DNA from: Cristatella mucedo | Lineage: Eukaryota; Bryozoa; Phylactolaemata; Cristatellidae | Assembly (NCBI GenBank): GCA_009760855.2 | Contig: WPIO01000090.1 | Location: 1,137,501-1,201,500, forward strand | Reading direction: 5' to 3' | Length of the DNA: 64,000 bases | Part shown: piece after piece, positions 1-36,200 of the stretch | Layout of the letters: each line of letters begins with the position of its first letter | Position numbering within the stretch: the stretch's first letter is position 1 | Made by a program: the position numbers and the translations under genes | The notes under the pieces: generated by a model | What the model was told of the DNA's origin: nothing | Databases searched by the model: none | What the model saw: the letters and a program-made list of their open reading frames with translations, nothing else

Positions 1-22450
<22,450 letters not shown>

Positions 22451-22862
22451 CTTGCGGAATGTAAAAACCGACACCAGGAAAAGCTACAGACTGCACAAGG
22501 TACAAGGTTTTCACTCAGGGGGCTTCCATATTGTGTATACAATGTCAACATCCTGTGTCTGCTTGCGCAAGGTTATGAAAGCTTACTATAATAACGCTAA
22601 CCGTTATTCGTCTAATAAACTAATTTAGATATATTTAATTTCATTTGTACTCTACAGTTCATCTCAATTGAGAAGCAAGAAGTTTTCGGAAACTGCGACC
22701 AGTCGCACGAACAATAAAAAAAAGTGGGACCGGTTAACCGAGATGTCCTCGCTCAGCGCGTGCCGGCTCGCCCTTGCTACCTGCCTACGGCCGGTGTGGG
22801 CGTCACGTGCCCGCCAAACCCACTCATTGCCCGAGGTATCGAACGCCAGTCTTGCTAACAAG

Positions 22863-22957
<95 letters not shown>

Positions 22958-24024
22958 ATTACGATTCGCTTCGCCTTGCTTGCAAATAGTCGTCTGCCTG
23001 CTGCCGAGCTCATGTTCGCACCCTGCTGTTGACTAGCAGCACTGCTCGTTTTCACGGGTTTCTGCTTAGCGCCAAGGGGCCCCGTGGACTTTGTGCATGG
23101 TATTTCTAATGTAGCTCACATCCCGCAGCGAGTAGCTCAGTATTTGTGGCTACTGGCACTCCTGAAATCAGTCGCTCGCGGATGTTCGCCTTGAAGACGC
23201 GCTCCTCATCGCGACCACGCGCCCATGCATGCATATTGCAGCTGCGACAGCGTTGGCCCGAGCGCCGCCGTCTAAGCGATAGCTGACCGGCAACATCTCA
23301 TCGGCCTCAACCCACCCCATTCTGTCCGCCGGGTTGCCTGCGGTGGCCGATTCACCTGCAGGCCACTGGTGTCCACTTCCTGCCCAAACCTCCGACTGCC
23401 ACCCTTTGCGATGGAGGCCCCTCAGTCGGAACAGTCTGCGATCGATTCCGCTCGAGTATGCGATGGATTCCGCTCGAGCGTTTTCTCGCCACCGTTGTCT
23501 CGCTAGAGGCAGTGGCTTGCGATCTGTGCAGTGCCTTACGCGTGCCGGCAGCACACGCCTGAGATGCCGAGCCCCTGTCATAAATTGGCACAAATTTTGG
23601 CGTTTAGATTAAGCCCCCCCCCCCCCAGTTACCGTACACCCCGAGTCGGGCTCTCCTGGTCTCAAGCTGCGCATGGATCGTCGGGTTTGACCTTATTCGA
23701 TTGCCAGTTGCCGTAGCAGCATTGTAGGAGCCAGCGGATACCTCCGTTGAATGTCAGAAATTGCTATCCAAGGTGATTTGGTCAGTCTCATCTTCTACGG
23801 ATGGTTTGCTATATCTTGTTGCTGGTCGTCCTGCTAAGGGGATTCGCAGGCTTTACGCTAACTCACTGTCGTGTTAATTCTGTGGATCCTGTGCTGTTGC
23901 TCGATTCACCCCCTCGGAGCTTCGGTTCCTGAAGGACAAGTTGGTGATGTGCAAAGTCGCTTTCCTTCACTCTTTGAGTGTCTGCATGCACTCCAGCTCT
24001 TTGATCTTGGTCTAACTTTTTCAG
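22451..24024. promoter_or_regulatory. intergenic region between divergent genes
   Basis: 1.57 kb between the NEMF start and the first candidate exon of the plus-strand gene. It contains a long CT tract about 410 bp upstream of the NEMF ATG and a GC/CpG-richer part at 23,160-23,560. It could be a bidirectional promoter; no TATA or defined motif is claimed. A C-run lies near 23,615. Confidence 0.4.
22863..22956. repeat. (CT)n microsatellite
   Basis: About 90 bp of uninterrupted CT (GA on the NEMF-sense strand). Confidence 0.98.
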
Positions 24025-24256
24025 GAACCAGTGCTAGATCTACCTGCAGCCTTGCCTGGCCACCTGCAGCTGCCTGCTGCCCGGCAGGTGTTCTGTGAGG
24101 ACATTATACGCCGTTATCAGGCGCTGGCTAGCAGGCCTGAACCTCGACGTTGCCCCTATCCACTAGTGTGCGGTCCTATCCTTGGGCGCAGCCACCGAGT
24201 TCTGGGTACCGATCGCTGGATTGCAAGAGACAAAGCGATCTACGTCTTTCGTAAAG
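24025..24256 (+). CDS. unidentified gene, candidate exon a
   Basis: 232 nt after a good polypyrimidine acceptor (TAACTTTTTCAG); possible donor AAAG|GTACAA. It encodes EPVLDLPAALPGHLQLPAAR, EDIIRRYQALASRPEPR, VCGPILGRSHRVLGTDRW and ARDKAIYVFRK. The composition looks like real protein. Its link to the exons at 31.6 kb is inferred from strand only. Confidence 0.45.
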
Positions 24257-27200
24257 GTACAAAAAGCAACAGCCTTCGCCTGCTGAGATTGTAACTGAAT
24301 GTTGAGGCAAATCTTGTTCCTGCGATTGTCGTCTGACGGCATTAGCTGCTCGCCTGTCTCGTGCGCCTGTCTCGTGTGCATGGTCCCACTCATCGCAAAT
24401 GTCACACTCGATCGAACGGTCTCCTGCGATTGAATGCTTTCAACTCCTCCTTACTACCAAATAGTACACATCTGATCATTTTCGGATCCCATTCACTCTG
24501 CAGTGTGTCCTCCTTGGTAGCAAAAATCATCTGGGAAATAATGGTATAACCTCTTGAAATGGATACTGTCTTCAAAAAAGGTATCTTCCTCGACACTTCT
24601 GCCTTCTTCTGACCTGCTCTCACTTTTTTAAGTGATCCAATACAATGCTAGCCACTACTTTGGGTGAATTTGCTTTTCTGACTAGGCACAATGTATGACC
24701 TTGTCCATCTGCGATGTGATATTCTGCAGATTTCAAACTGGCTAGGACTGCTAAACACAAGCTTGAAAAAGCCTACGAAAGATCAAGACTGACTGTCCAT
24801 TGACCGGGAACCGAGGACTGTTGTAGGTGGCACCAATCCATCCTAGCGAATGAAGTCAAAGTCCTGTAAGAACATAGTTGAATTATAGATGTGCAATCCC
24901 AAAATCTAAATGTGGATTATCAATCATCTTGACCGTCGTTCCCAGATCAGCCCCTTTACCTTGTGGCCTTTTCTCGAGAGACATCTCATGGTCTACTGTA
25001 CTCCTAAGATGCCTATATTTTTGCTGCCCTGCATAGCTACCGTTTATGTCCTGAGCTTTAGATTTTTCCCTGCATCCTTCAAAGAGGCTCTTATTGGGCC
25101 ACTAATTATGAAATCGACGGTGGATGATGGCAACTTCAGCAACCTAGCCTCCCTTTTGCGATTCGTATCAGATACTTGAATCAGAAGTAGCAGACCATGT
25201 CAAGTCTTATACCGTATTAAAGCATCAAATCGAGCAAGTTCCAGTCAGATTTTAGAGTTAACCAGTGTACAGGGTCAGCATTGATGCAAGTATATTACGA
25301 CCTTCTCAGAAATGCTTACTTAGATCGATTTGCTCTGCTAGTTCTTTGGATCTCACTGCAGCTTTTGATACCGTTGATCACCAAGACCTTCTCGAGCACA
25401 GACCATCTCATCTGGTCATCACTGGTACTGCACTGCAGTGGTTTTGGTCCTATCTCGGTGAAAGATTTCAGAGCTTGGATTTCAACAGCCAACAGGAGTA
25501 TGGCTAGCCTTGAAATAGGGCCAAGCCCACTTTTTCAAAGTATCCACTCCCTTGCAGCATCATTTGTAATATAAATGTAACGTATCTCCGTCTGTCCGTG
25601 TGTGCTACGCAGGAGAGCTTTGTATAGCGCACTCACAACCTAAGCAGCATTCAGTAGCCAACAGACTTGATTTCACTCAACAAAAAGAAAGTCGGAAACA
25701 TAGCAGAGTCAGGAGAGCAGATGAGGTAGTGAGTATCATGGAAGTAGCAGCTCAGGACGGCTGGTAAGGATGTACTATAGTCGGCAGCTGGAGTAACTGT
25801 CGTTTCGTAAGAATCGTGGAAGTGAGTTCCACAGTCTAGGACCTGCAGAGCTAAAACTTCTGTCGCCTACGGTCATTAAGCAGAAGAATGGAACAGCTAA
25901 TCTATGGTCCATACAGGACCTGGGGGCACGAAGAGGCTGAAACTGGTGCAGCAGTTTAGCTAGTTATGGAGGAGCCAAAGCGTGACGGGCCTTGTGGGTC
26001 AGCACAAGAACTTTTGCTGACATTCATACTAGATTTGCAACCAACGTTCTCGAATTAAATAGTAATGAAACAACTTAATCGTTAGAGGTAAATCATTTGG
26101 AAACTGAAAAGTCTAACCCTCAAAATGGGTTTGACCAGCTTATTTCTCATTTCTTAGCATGGAGCCTGCGTGTCCTGTTCCAATATGATCTTTCACTAGA
26201 TAACCACTTCAGCTCCTTATTCAATCAAGTCTGCCCAACTTTAGCCGTGTAACATTTTGTAGAGAGGGCTTGCATGGATAAAGATACCACAGCTAGGCTA
26301 TTCATTAAATGTGACGTGCCATCTAGACCTATTTAACTTACTACTCATAGGTCTTCCTGCCTGTCAATTATGCACTAACAGTTAGACCAAAATTCTGCTG
26401 CAATGTTTCTGCCGTGGACCTCTCAACAGCCACATTATACCTTTTCTCACCGACCTACTCTGTCTCCCATTCAAGCAGTGGAGCAACTTAAGGTTCTCTC
26501 ACTCAATTTACGTCCCTTTATTCTCTTGTTCTGAATCATCTGAGATGCCCATAATCAAGCTTTCCAGAATTCCATCTGCTCACTTTCCATCATTCTCTCA
26601 CTCATATCATTTATCTTACCTCAAATCGCTTGCAGCCATGCTGCCAGCTCTTGTGCACTGGTAGCCCGGAACTTGCCACAGATGGACATCTCGACATCCC
26701 CTGACTTGACATTAAAAAAAGAATCCAACGATTTGCCTGCTCGTTACAGCATTTGCTATGTCGTGTGATTATGCATACTGAAATTGTTCAAGTAAGTACT
26801 CATCAGTCGACATGTTTCCTTTCCAGCATGTGTCTTTTGGCTACCGAATGCGTACCGGAGCCACTTGGGCTGTGAGTGCGCTATACAAAACGCATGCGAA
26901 GTCACTTCCATACTGACGATCCCCAGCTGTACTTGTCCTTTAAAACGACAGGGTCAGCTGCAGCGACTGAAAAACTGAATGCTTGCCTTGCAGATATTTG
27001 ATCCTAGATTTCGGCTAATTTTTGTTTACTAAATTATGGTAAATCTGGACTTCTGCTAATTGAACATCCCAGGTTTCTGGTGAACTAGAAATATTTGCTC
27101 TCGTAATTGATGATGCTCTAGTGCAACTGTCATCGTGGTTTTGGAATTTAGGTGCCTCCTTTTATTAATTCCTAATGCTTGAAAGCTTCATAAAAGTAGT

Positions 27201-30200
27201 CACTTCCACAGCTAGGCATCACTACGGAGTGTTTAAAGATAAGGAACTGCTTACGATGGCTTCCAAGAAACTAGCTTGCTAGTTCTGTCCAGGCGAGACT
27301 GCTGCAATTCTGTCTTTGCTTGGCTACCGAAAAAAGTCCACGAGCCTCAGCAGCTCGTGGTGAACGTGTCGGCAAGGCTAGTCAAAAAATCCCAGACATT
27401 CTGTCGTGCGTGTCTTTTTTACTGGAGAAACTGCAATGGCTTCCGGTTGATCAACAGGTACAAGCAATTTTCTTAATCACACCCACAAAACCCACCCACC
27501 GTAGCTTGACTCCTTCGTACCTAGCTGGACTGCAGCACCAGTTTCAACCTCATCGTGCCCTCAGGTCCTCTAGGGTCAATTAATTAGCTGTTCCATTTCT
27601 ACGTACAACGATTGCTGGCAACAGAAGCCTGTGCTCTGCAGGTCCTGGACTGTGGAACTCCCTTCCACAATTCTTACGAAACGATATCTACCATCCTTCT
27701 GCCGACTGTGGCACATCCTCACCGGTCGTACTGAGCTTCTACTACCATGCTACTAACTTCCTCGACTTCCCACCTGATTCATCTATGCTTCTCACTTGAT
27801 CTTTGTTGCATGAGATGAAGTCTGTTGGCTATTGTGCACGCGCCGAAAGTTTGGATGGAAATGGGAAACTTTGCAGCAAATAGAGACTGCTTGGTCCTTG
27901 TGGCTTTGTGAAGTTAAGATGGAGATAAATCGCATAACATTATTATTATTATTAAACCTGCTTACTTGTTACGTGCCGAATAGGCACGAGTTTTTTACTT
28001 GCTGCGATGATGCAATCCTGTGCTTGAGATCGTAGGGCCAAGACTGCGCCCGCCGGCTTCGTCGAAGCCTGGCTCGAGATCCAATCGGAACGTCCCCTCG
28101 ACGTCGCATGGGATGAGATGTCCGATGCCAAGGCAAACTTACTTTGCGTTAAGGTATGGCGCTCACAGTCGTTGCTTTTCCGCCGAGGAGCTGCTGATGC
28201 TTTTCCGCCGAGGAACTTCTGATGAGCTACAGTAATAATAATAATAATAATAATGCACTTGATAAAGCGCCCTCAGAGAACTCAGTCTCTCTCTAGGCGC
28301 TTTACATTTGCTGCAAAGGGAAGTGCAATTGAATGGTGAGTAATATCATGCTTGATAAACAAACAACATGAATAACACGGTTAGGGGTGACATGCACAGG
28401 GTCAGCATGCAAATGTGGTTAGTGGCAGTATGCACACTGTCAGCACGCATAAGCACGTGAAGGATGAATCACAGGGACCCACTAAATGCTGTCCTAAGTA
28501 GGTGTGTTTTTAAGTTCTTTTTAAATGTCGTCAAGTCAGGAGATGTTCTTATGCAAGTCGGGAGGGAGTTCCAGGCTTTGGGAGCATACGAACTAAATGC
28601 ACGGTCTCCAAAGGATTTGAGGTTTGTACGAGGTTTTGTAGACTGTTGGATACCGAAAAGCGGGTGGTACGATGCGTGGCCTGGTGGGACAAGCCCAGCG
28701 TGCTGGTACTTGTAAGCAGCCTTGCATAACAGTCGCAGTGGGCTTGCTCTGCGATGATAGTGCATAGCTGGGACGGGTGAAGACGGGACGGTATTGACTC
28801 CCTCTGGCAGCTTCCCTTCCCCAAATGCGGTCCCTAACATGAATTTCGTGCCTATCTAAGACACTTGAACAAGTAATAGCAGACCAACTAAATTGTTACA
28901 TTGAAACTTCAAACCTAGCAAGTAAATTCCAGTCTGGCTTTAGAGCTAATCACTCCACAGAGTCAGCATTGCTTAGGGTGTGTACGACCTACTCAGGAAT
29001 GCAGACTAACTAGGTAACTTCTCTCTGCTTGTTTTGCTCGATCTTTCAGCAGATTTTGATATGATTAGCAAGTCCTTTTCGAATGCTTCTCATCTTACCT
29101 TGGCATCACTGGCACTTCACTACAATAGCTTAGGTCCTATCTCAGTGGGAGACTCCCGAGCATTGGGATGAACGGACAAAGGTCATTTGAGGAATCTCTG
29201 AAGTACCGAGTGCCTGACGGCTCTGTGCTTGGTCTGCTTCTTTTCACAGTCTATACTCTCCCTCTTGCCGATGTTACCGCCAAGCACAATCTAGGCTTTC
29301 AGTCATGTGCAGATGAAACTCAGTTGTACCTTTGCTTTGATCTCTCCCAGCCCAGCAGCACGTCGAATTCTCTCCAACTTCCTTGCTGCATGTACTGCCG
29401 AAATCCGAGCATGAATGGCAGCCAAATTTCTCAATTTGAATGACAATCAAACTGCCTTTGGGAAAACCAAGTGTGGCTCAGAATGTAAAAAACTAGGAAA
29501 CTCAAAATTGGCTCTGCAAGCATATCTCCTGTACCATCTGCTCAAAATTCGAGGTGTCCTGATCCAAAGTGACTTATCACTAGACGACCACATTAGCTTT
29601 ACAGTCCAGTCTGCCTACTTTCAGCTACCTAATACTACGACAATTTGGGCTTGCTCAGTCAGGAATACCATTTTCAAATTGGTCCATGCATTTGTCATAC
29701 ACAGCCCTTCTTGACATCTGTTACTTACTGCTTGCTGATCTACCGGCCTGTGAAATCAGGCGCTTAACAGTTGTTGCAAAACTCTTCACCTAGGCCTGAT
29801 TATCGTGAACTTGGCCAATAGTCACATCTCACCACTTTTTGCCTAGAATTCATTCCTGTCTGACGTCAGAACTTTCCCTGACAAGATGCCGTTTAAAAAG
29901 AAGCTGAAAAGTCATAATCATAATAATGATTGTAATACACTTGGTAAAACCCTCTCGGAGAACTCGGTCTTTTTCTAGGTGCTTTATGATTGTAATACAC
30001 TTGGTAAAACCCTCTCGGAGAACTCGGTCTTTTTCTAGGTGAATTACATTTGCTGCAAAGGGAAACGCGACTGAATGGTGAGTAATATCATCCTTGATCA
30101 ACAACATGAATAACATGGTTATGGGTGACATGCACAGGGTCAGCATGCAAGTGTGGTTAGTGGCAGCATGCAACAGTGTCAGCACTCATAAGCACATAAA

Positions 30201-33200
30201 GGACGAATCACATGGACCCACTAAATGCTGTCATAAATATGTGTGTTTTTAATTTCTTTTTGAATGTAGTCAAGTCAGGGGATGTCGTGACGGAAGTCGG
30301 TAGTGAGTTCCAGGCTTTGGGAGCATATAAACTAAAGGTATGGTCTCCAAAAATTTGAGGTTTATAATAATAATACACTTGATAAAGTACCCTCAGAAAA
30401 CTCAATCTCTTTCTAAGCGCTTTGCATTTGCTGCAAAGGTTTTGTACGAGGTATGGGTAAGCAGCTAGATTTCGAAAAGCGGGTGGTACGATGCTTGGCC
30501 AAGTGGGGCAGTAGATCTGATCGGTAGGCTGAAGCCTAAGAATGAAGGGACCTAAAAGTGAACGACAACACTTTGAAGTCGATCCGTTGATTGACTGGTA
30601 GCCAGTGCAATCCGACTAGAAGTGTTGCGATCTGGCAACTGTGATTCTCATGACAGACAAGCCTAGCTGCAGAGTTTTGCATTAGCTATAAGTGCCTGAT
30701 TGCTCAGGCCGGTAGACCAGCAGAAGTGAGTTACAGAAGTCAAGACGGGATGTCACAAATGCATGGACCAACTTAGATATGGTATCCCTGGCTAAACAAG
30801 CTCGAATTTTAGCAGCATGCTGACACTCTTCATGTTACAACTAACCATGTTTACATGTTGACAATGTGCATGTTACCTCTATCGATATTATGCTTGTTGA
30901 CGTTGTTCACATTACTGCTAACATTTGGTCATGCTTCCTTTGCAACATCTGTGTAGTGCCTAGAAAGAGATTAAGTTATCTGAATGTGCTCTACACATGT
31001 ATAATTATTGTTATACTATTATTGATATCTAAGCAAGCCAGCATTTATGCAATTTTTCTCAGCTGAAACTGGGAAGACTTGCCAGTGGAGCTGATGTCAT
31101 TATCTAGTGTACGTCAAATTGAAACACTCAGTGCAGATGTGAAAGAAAATATTCTGGCTTATTTTGATAGTTAGGATTTCCTATGTCTGAGTCGCACTAT
31201 CCAGTGCAGAGCTAGCACACTGACAGCTATGAGACGCCTCTCTCCTGAGTAGTGTACTTGTCATGTAGTGTGCTGTCATGCAAGCGATGGGGTGCCGGCG
31301 CTGTGGCCGGGTGCACCTGATACCTTGGCAGATATCGTGCACCACAATGCTGCACTGTGATTCGAGGTCATGGTGTTTGCAGGATTGTTAATCGTGTTTT
31401 AGCAAGAGTACATCACTTTGGTCACTCGAGCCAAGAACTCATAAATGCTGCTCTTAAAGCAGGGGTTGTGAACACACAAGCCCGCTACCACGTGTCGGGG
31501 TCGTAATGTATAATGTCCTTCCATCGGTCAGCTCGATGATTTACTGCGCAGCAAGCTCGGTATGTAATGTCGCCACTTCTGTAGGACGTCTGCACGACCG
31601 ATCGTGACCTAGACCTGCTGCGGCTCTACCTAACCAGCGAAGTGTCCACCATTGCTCCGCTCTACTGGTCCACTGAATATTTCAGTCAGTACGGCTGCCA
31701 TTCTTGCTCATGTCTCCTCTGATCGACGCTCGCTCGGGCTTTTTATGCTCCTTTTTTTGCTCGCTGCAAAGACGCGTTCGCCGTGTGTGCTCCATGTTGC
31801 AGAAGCCTGCTCGGAAGCCTACGAGCGCTGGCTGCGCACTCTACTCAGCGCCGCCAGCGCGCTGGCCGCAGCCGGCTCGGCTGGCGCGAGTCGTGCCGCA
31901 TGCAGAGGAAGCAGCAGGGTGAGCGACAGTCGCCACCTGCCGCACGGTGGCATGCAGCTGCTCCGACAGAGGCACCAGAACAATGTCGGCAGGGTGAGTC
32001 GCTGTGGCCGTCCATTCGCACCGAGTGTGGGCACTGGTAGCGCCTGTGCACTCGGACTCGGGCAGGGCCTAGGAGTGATGCTAGTTGCCGATGCCTTGCA
32101 CGCACGGTGCAGCCAGGGCCCGAGATAGATGAATATGAGCTGATTGAACGACCTCATTTGTATAGCGGCAGATGGGCCTTGAACGGCAATCACCACAACG
32201 CTTGCAGTTACCTATAAAGGATTGCCCACTGCAGGATTTGAACCCGCGACCTCGGTCGAGAAGAGCGAGCGGCGTCATTCACACCCTGAGCTGTCACAAA
32301 AGCACGTGGCTTTCTCCACACCCCCCACCACTAACCGTGCCTTGCATGCAAGTGCGGTGACTAGATGGACGAGCGTTGAGCACTGCCTGCAGGCGAAGCT
32401 CATCGGTCAAGCTAAGCTGTATGAGCTCTTGCCATTCTTTGACAAGTCTTGTTAGCCGTCTAGGTGCTATCAAGCTCTGGCGAAGATGGTTAAATGCATG
32501 AGAGAAATAAGATGCGTCCGTATGCTACTTTCAATGTTTACCTTTGAGCTGCAATTTTTGTCTTTTATTTATTGTTTTCTGTAGTATTACAGCCAGCAGG
32601 CTTTAGGAGAGTTGCGACTCTGGGTGTCCTTTGTTGTTTGATTGTGAAAGTAGCGTTGTAAAGGTCGGCTGATTAAATATCGTTTTTTATGTGGAACCTT
32701 GGCGACTATTGGCAGCAAGCACCAAAAGAATGCCTTCTGCATGACTCGAGCACACGACATCGTGAAGTGCAAGCATCGAAAGCGGCTTGGACTTTGAGTG
32801 TGTTATAAGAAACTCGCCAGCGTAGTAAAACCCGCATAGTTTTTGTGGAGGTACAGACAGAGATACAAGATGCAAGTACCTTACCCCTCGCCTAAGACTG
32901 TCACAGCAAAGGCATGTAATAGCAACAAGTCTCGGATACGGAATCTCACAAAAATATGAGTGTGCTTAGTTAAGAGTAGTAGGGTTAAGGGTGCCACAGC
33001 CAAGTTGGTTCATTTATGTCATCCCATCGAGACTTGTTGAACTCTTTCCTTTTTGGTCACCCTGCTTTGGCGGTAAAATGGCAACAGATCTGGGCAGCGT
33101 TTGCTTCGTTTGTGCATATTGCCATCTTCAGGTCACTGCAATTGTTCATGTTATTATCACTGGTCAGATCATCTGTTTTCTTTCTAGCATATGTGTGAAG

Positions 33201-36200
33201 TTGGTTGGAAAATAGCTAGTTCTCAGGAGTGTTACGCAAATGCATTATTATTACCATCATGATTTTCGTTATTATTAGTATTGCTATTATCGCCAAGTCG
33301 CAGTATCTGCCACCGTTGGCAGACAAGGAAAATGATTTCCTTCATTTTGCCCTGGCTGGCCTTCTAGTCTAGTCTTATGTAGGCTGTTTAGGACCTGCTG
33401 TCTTTAAACTATTTAAGGATCAGCCTCACTGGGGAGCTGAGCCTGTTCCAGGGAATTGCTTCGACTAATGTGCATTGTGAGTTTTCAGAGTGCTGAGCCG
33501 AATACACAGTAAGCAGGATAGATAAAGACGGCTGGTACATTGACACCGCCAAATGTGTAGCCACGCCCAGTTGTGCCTAGAACCTATGGACATTTCTGCT
33601 CGACGGGTTAGCCGATGCGAGAGCACTCCTTCGCCGACCATGCCCTCCTTTTCGCAAGGCAGCCAGAGTGGTGTGGGCTTTTCGCGTACACAGGGGGGGC
33701 TGCGCCCAGACGTGCGACAACACACAGATCCTCATCCTTGCAGTAAGACATAAACCGCCGTCCCTGCGATTTGTTTTTGTTTTTGGTGCAGCTGACTTTT
33801 GCTGCTGGTGCTCGTTGAAACGCCTGGATTCGCAGAGCCCTTCTCATGACTGCAACGATGTAATCGGCTTGAATGACTTTCAGATTACATCTTGGCTGGA
33901 CGAAAGCAATGCGTTCAGTGCTGTTCGCATTCAGATGGAAGCCTTTTGTAATGATGTACTGGTGAGCTCACTGGCTGACTGCGCCTTGCTGCTTGCTCAA
34001 CCGTTTTGCTGCCTAGTTGTCTGCTTACTTAGCACTCACCAGAGGCACTCACTGTGTAGAAGATGATAGAAGTAGAAGATGGCTTCACTTTTTATTCTGT
34101 CTATCTAGCATTCTCGAGTTTCCCTTGGTGACTCTTTTGCCGTCGGCTCAAGATCGACATCCAACTGTAGACTTATGTACCTTAATCTGCCCCTACTTAA
34201 TCATCACGAGCTGTATTGGTCCAGCAGTTAGGGTGCTCGCCCCGACCAAGGTCTGGCTGAGGTCGTGGGCTTGAGCTCTGAGGCATATGTAAAGCGCCTG
34301 AATAGAGATCAAGTTCTCTTGTGGCGCTATACAAATAAATTATATATGAATGAGTAAGCACATATCAGTCTGGTTGGATGGTACTTTTACTAGCCGACCA
34401 GACAAGTCTTTCTCCGATGAATTTCTGCTCTACACTCAAACCCCGAGCCAATGTTTGATGTGCTTGTAGTGGCCAGTAACGTGCACGTGCCGACAGAGGC
34501 ATATTGCAGTGAATCCGGCCGAAACTGCACACCACTCTGGCCACCGCAAGTGAAGACCGGCGGCGGCGAAAGAGCTTTAGCTCTGCAGGTCCTAGACTGT
34601 AGAACTCGCTTACACGATTCTTGTGCGACGACAACTACTCTCGTGCTGCCGACTATGACCCATCCTTTTCAGCAGTCCTGAGCTGCTACTTCCACTTCCA
34701 TGCTACTTACTACCTCAACTGCTTTCCTGACTCTGCTATGCTTCCCACTTTCTCTTTGTTGCGTGAGATGAAGTCTGTTGGCTACCGAATGCATATCGAA
34801 AACCGCTTAGGCTGTGAGTGCACTATACAAAGCTCTCCTTCGTAACGCCCGCAAAGTCTTTGTGGAGTTACAGACAGAGATAAATTACATATGGCTGAAG
34901 GACAATCTGTGGCCCTTCCTGCCTGGACTTCGGCAGGAGCTCGCCTTCACTTGTTACCCGTGATGTGCACTGTCACTTGGGAAGGTTCTGAGATGTGTGC
35001 CATCTGTGCCAGATACCATTCCCGGGTTGCACGAGACATAATAATAATAATATAATAATTCACTTGATAAAGCGCCCTCAGAGAACTTAATCTCTCTCTA
35101 GGCGCTTTACATTTGCTGTAAAGTGAAATGCAATTGAATGGTAAGTAAAATCATGCTTGAAAAACAAACGAAATGAATAATATGGTTAGGGGTGACATGC
35201 ACAGGGTTAGCATGCAAATGTGGTTAGTGGCAGCATGCACAGTGTATAACCTTAGCTTGTCAAAAGCTAGGTTGTTTAAGGCAGTTACAGCTGCCCTACA
35301 GTCGCACTGTACACTCCTGATGGCATCAGCATCAATGCGAGCAGTAAATTATCCTTGGCATGATGTACTATTGCAAGCCACGACGATCCAAGATAGAAAT
35401 TGTGAATGTAGTACCTTAGTCGGCCTACTAGGTATGGAAAACATACAGAATTACTTTGTTTGGTGGTTTCTAGTTGGTTTGGAAATAGTTGTGGTTTTCG
35501 AAAGTTAGTTGTGGTAGGACCACCAGAACGCAGCAACGTGAGAATTTGTGGATGTGCCAAGTACCCCCACTTGAAAAATGCATCGATCGCGACGACTGCA
35601 TCGGGTGCTTTTTCGGGAACGGTCAAGTTGCATCACTTCTGGTTTTGACTTTTCACAGAGGAATACCGAGCCGGGGCATGAAATTGATAGATGCCGTTAG
35701 AGCAGGAAGCAGCAGCCAACTGTGTTTCCTCATCATCATCGATTGCTGATGTGATTGGCAAAGCACAATCTAGGCTTTCACTTCTATGCGGATGACACTC
35801 AGCTGTACCTTTGCTTTGATCCCTCCCAGCCTTCGAGCTCTTCAAATTCTCTCAACGCATTTGCAGCAGGTATTGATGACATCCACACATGGATGGCAGC
35901 AAGTTATCTAAAACTAAACAATAATAAAACTATCTTACTATTTATGGGTGAACCTAGTGTGATTCCGAAATCGGAAAGGCTGACGCTCAAAATTGGCTCT
36001 GCCAGCATATCTCCTGTTGAATCAGCTCGAAATCTAGGTGTCATGTTCTAAAGTGACCTCTCGTCAGACGACCACATCAGCTCTACAGTCAAATCTGCCT
36101 CCTTCCAGTTACACAACATTGCTAAAATTCGGGCTTGTTTAGATAAGTATACCACCTCTAAGTTGGTCCATGCATTCGTGACATCCCGTCTTGAATTCTG

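Larger units (their letters stand above)
29921..30815 (-). mobile_element. LINE-A copy (inverted) with nested tail
   Basis: From (AAT) and a duplicated hairpin region at the left, through 3' UTR and RT C-terminal coding (WNSLPTSVTTSPDLTTFKKK on the minus strand), to the LVHAFVTS region at the right. Interrupted at 30,363-30,438. Confidence 0.85.
24257..31584 (+). other. intron(s) packed with LINE debris
   Basis: 7.3 kb of back-to-back LINE-A and LINE-B pieces in both orientations (itemised separately). One or more missed exons could hide here. A 24-bp duplication (CTTTTCCGCCGAGGA) lies near 28,180. Confidence 0.6.
31919..33835 (+). other. intron of the unidentified gene
   Basis: 1.9 kb with an inverted SINE-A (32,133), a LINE-B tail (32,770) and a decayed LINE-A tail (33,130). 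Confidence 0.6.

Noticed and set aside
23182-23286. Short plus-strand ORF starting MFALKTRSSSRPRAH as first exon of the unidentified gene
   Set aside because: No clear donor in frame linking it to 24,025; kept only as part of the promoter region.
31652-32128. 158-codon continuous plus-strand ORF
   Set aside because: It reads through an intron between exons b and c; splice sites and phase explain the region better.
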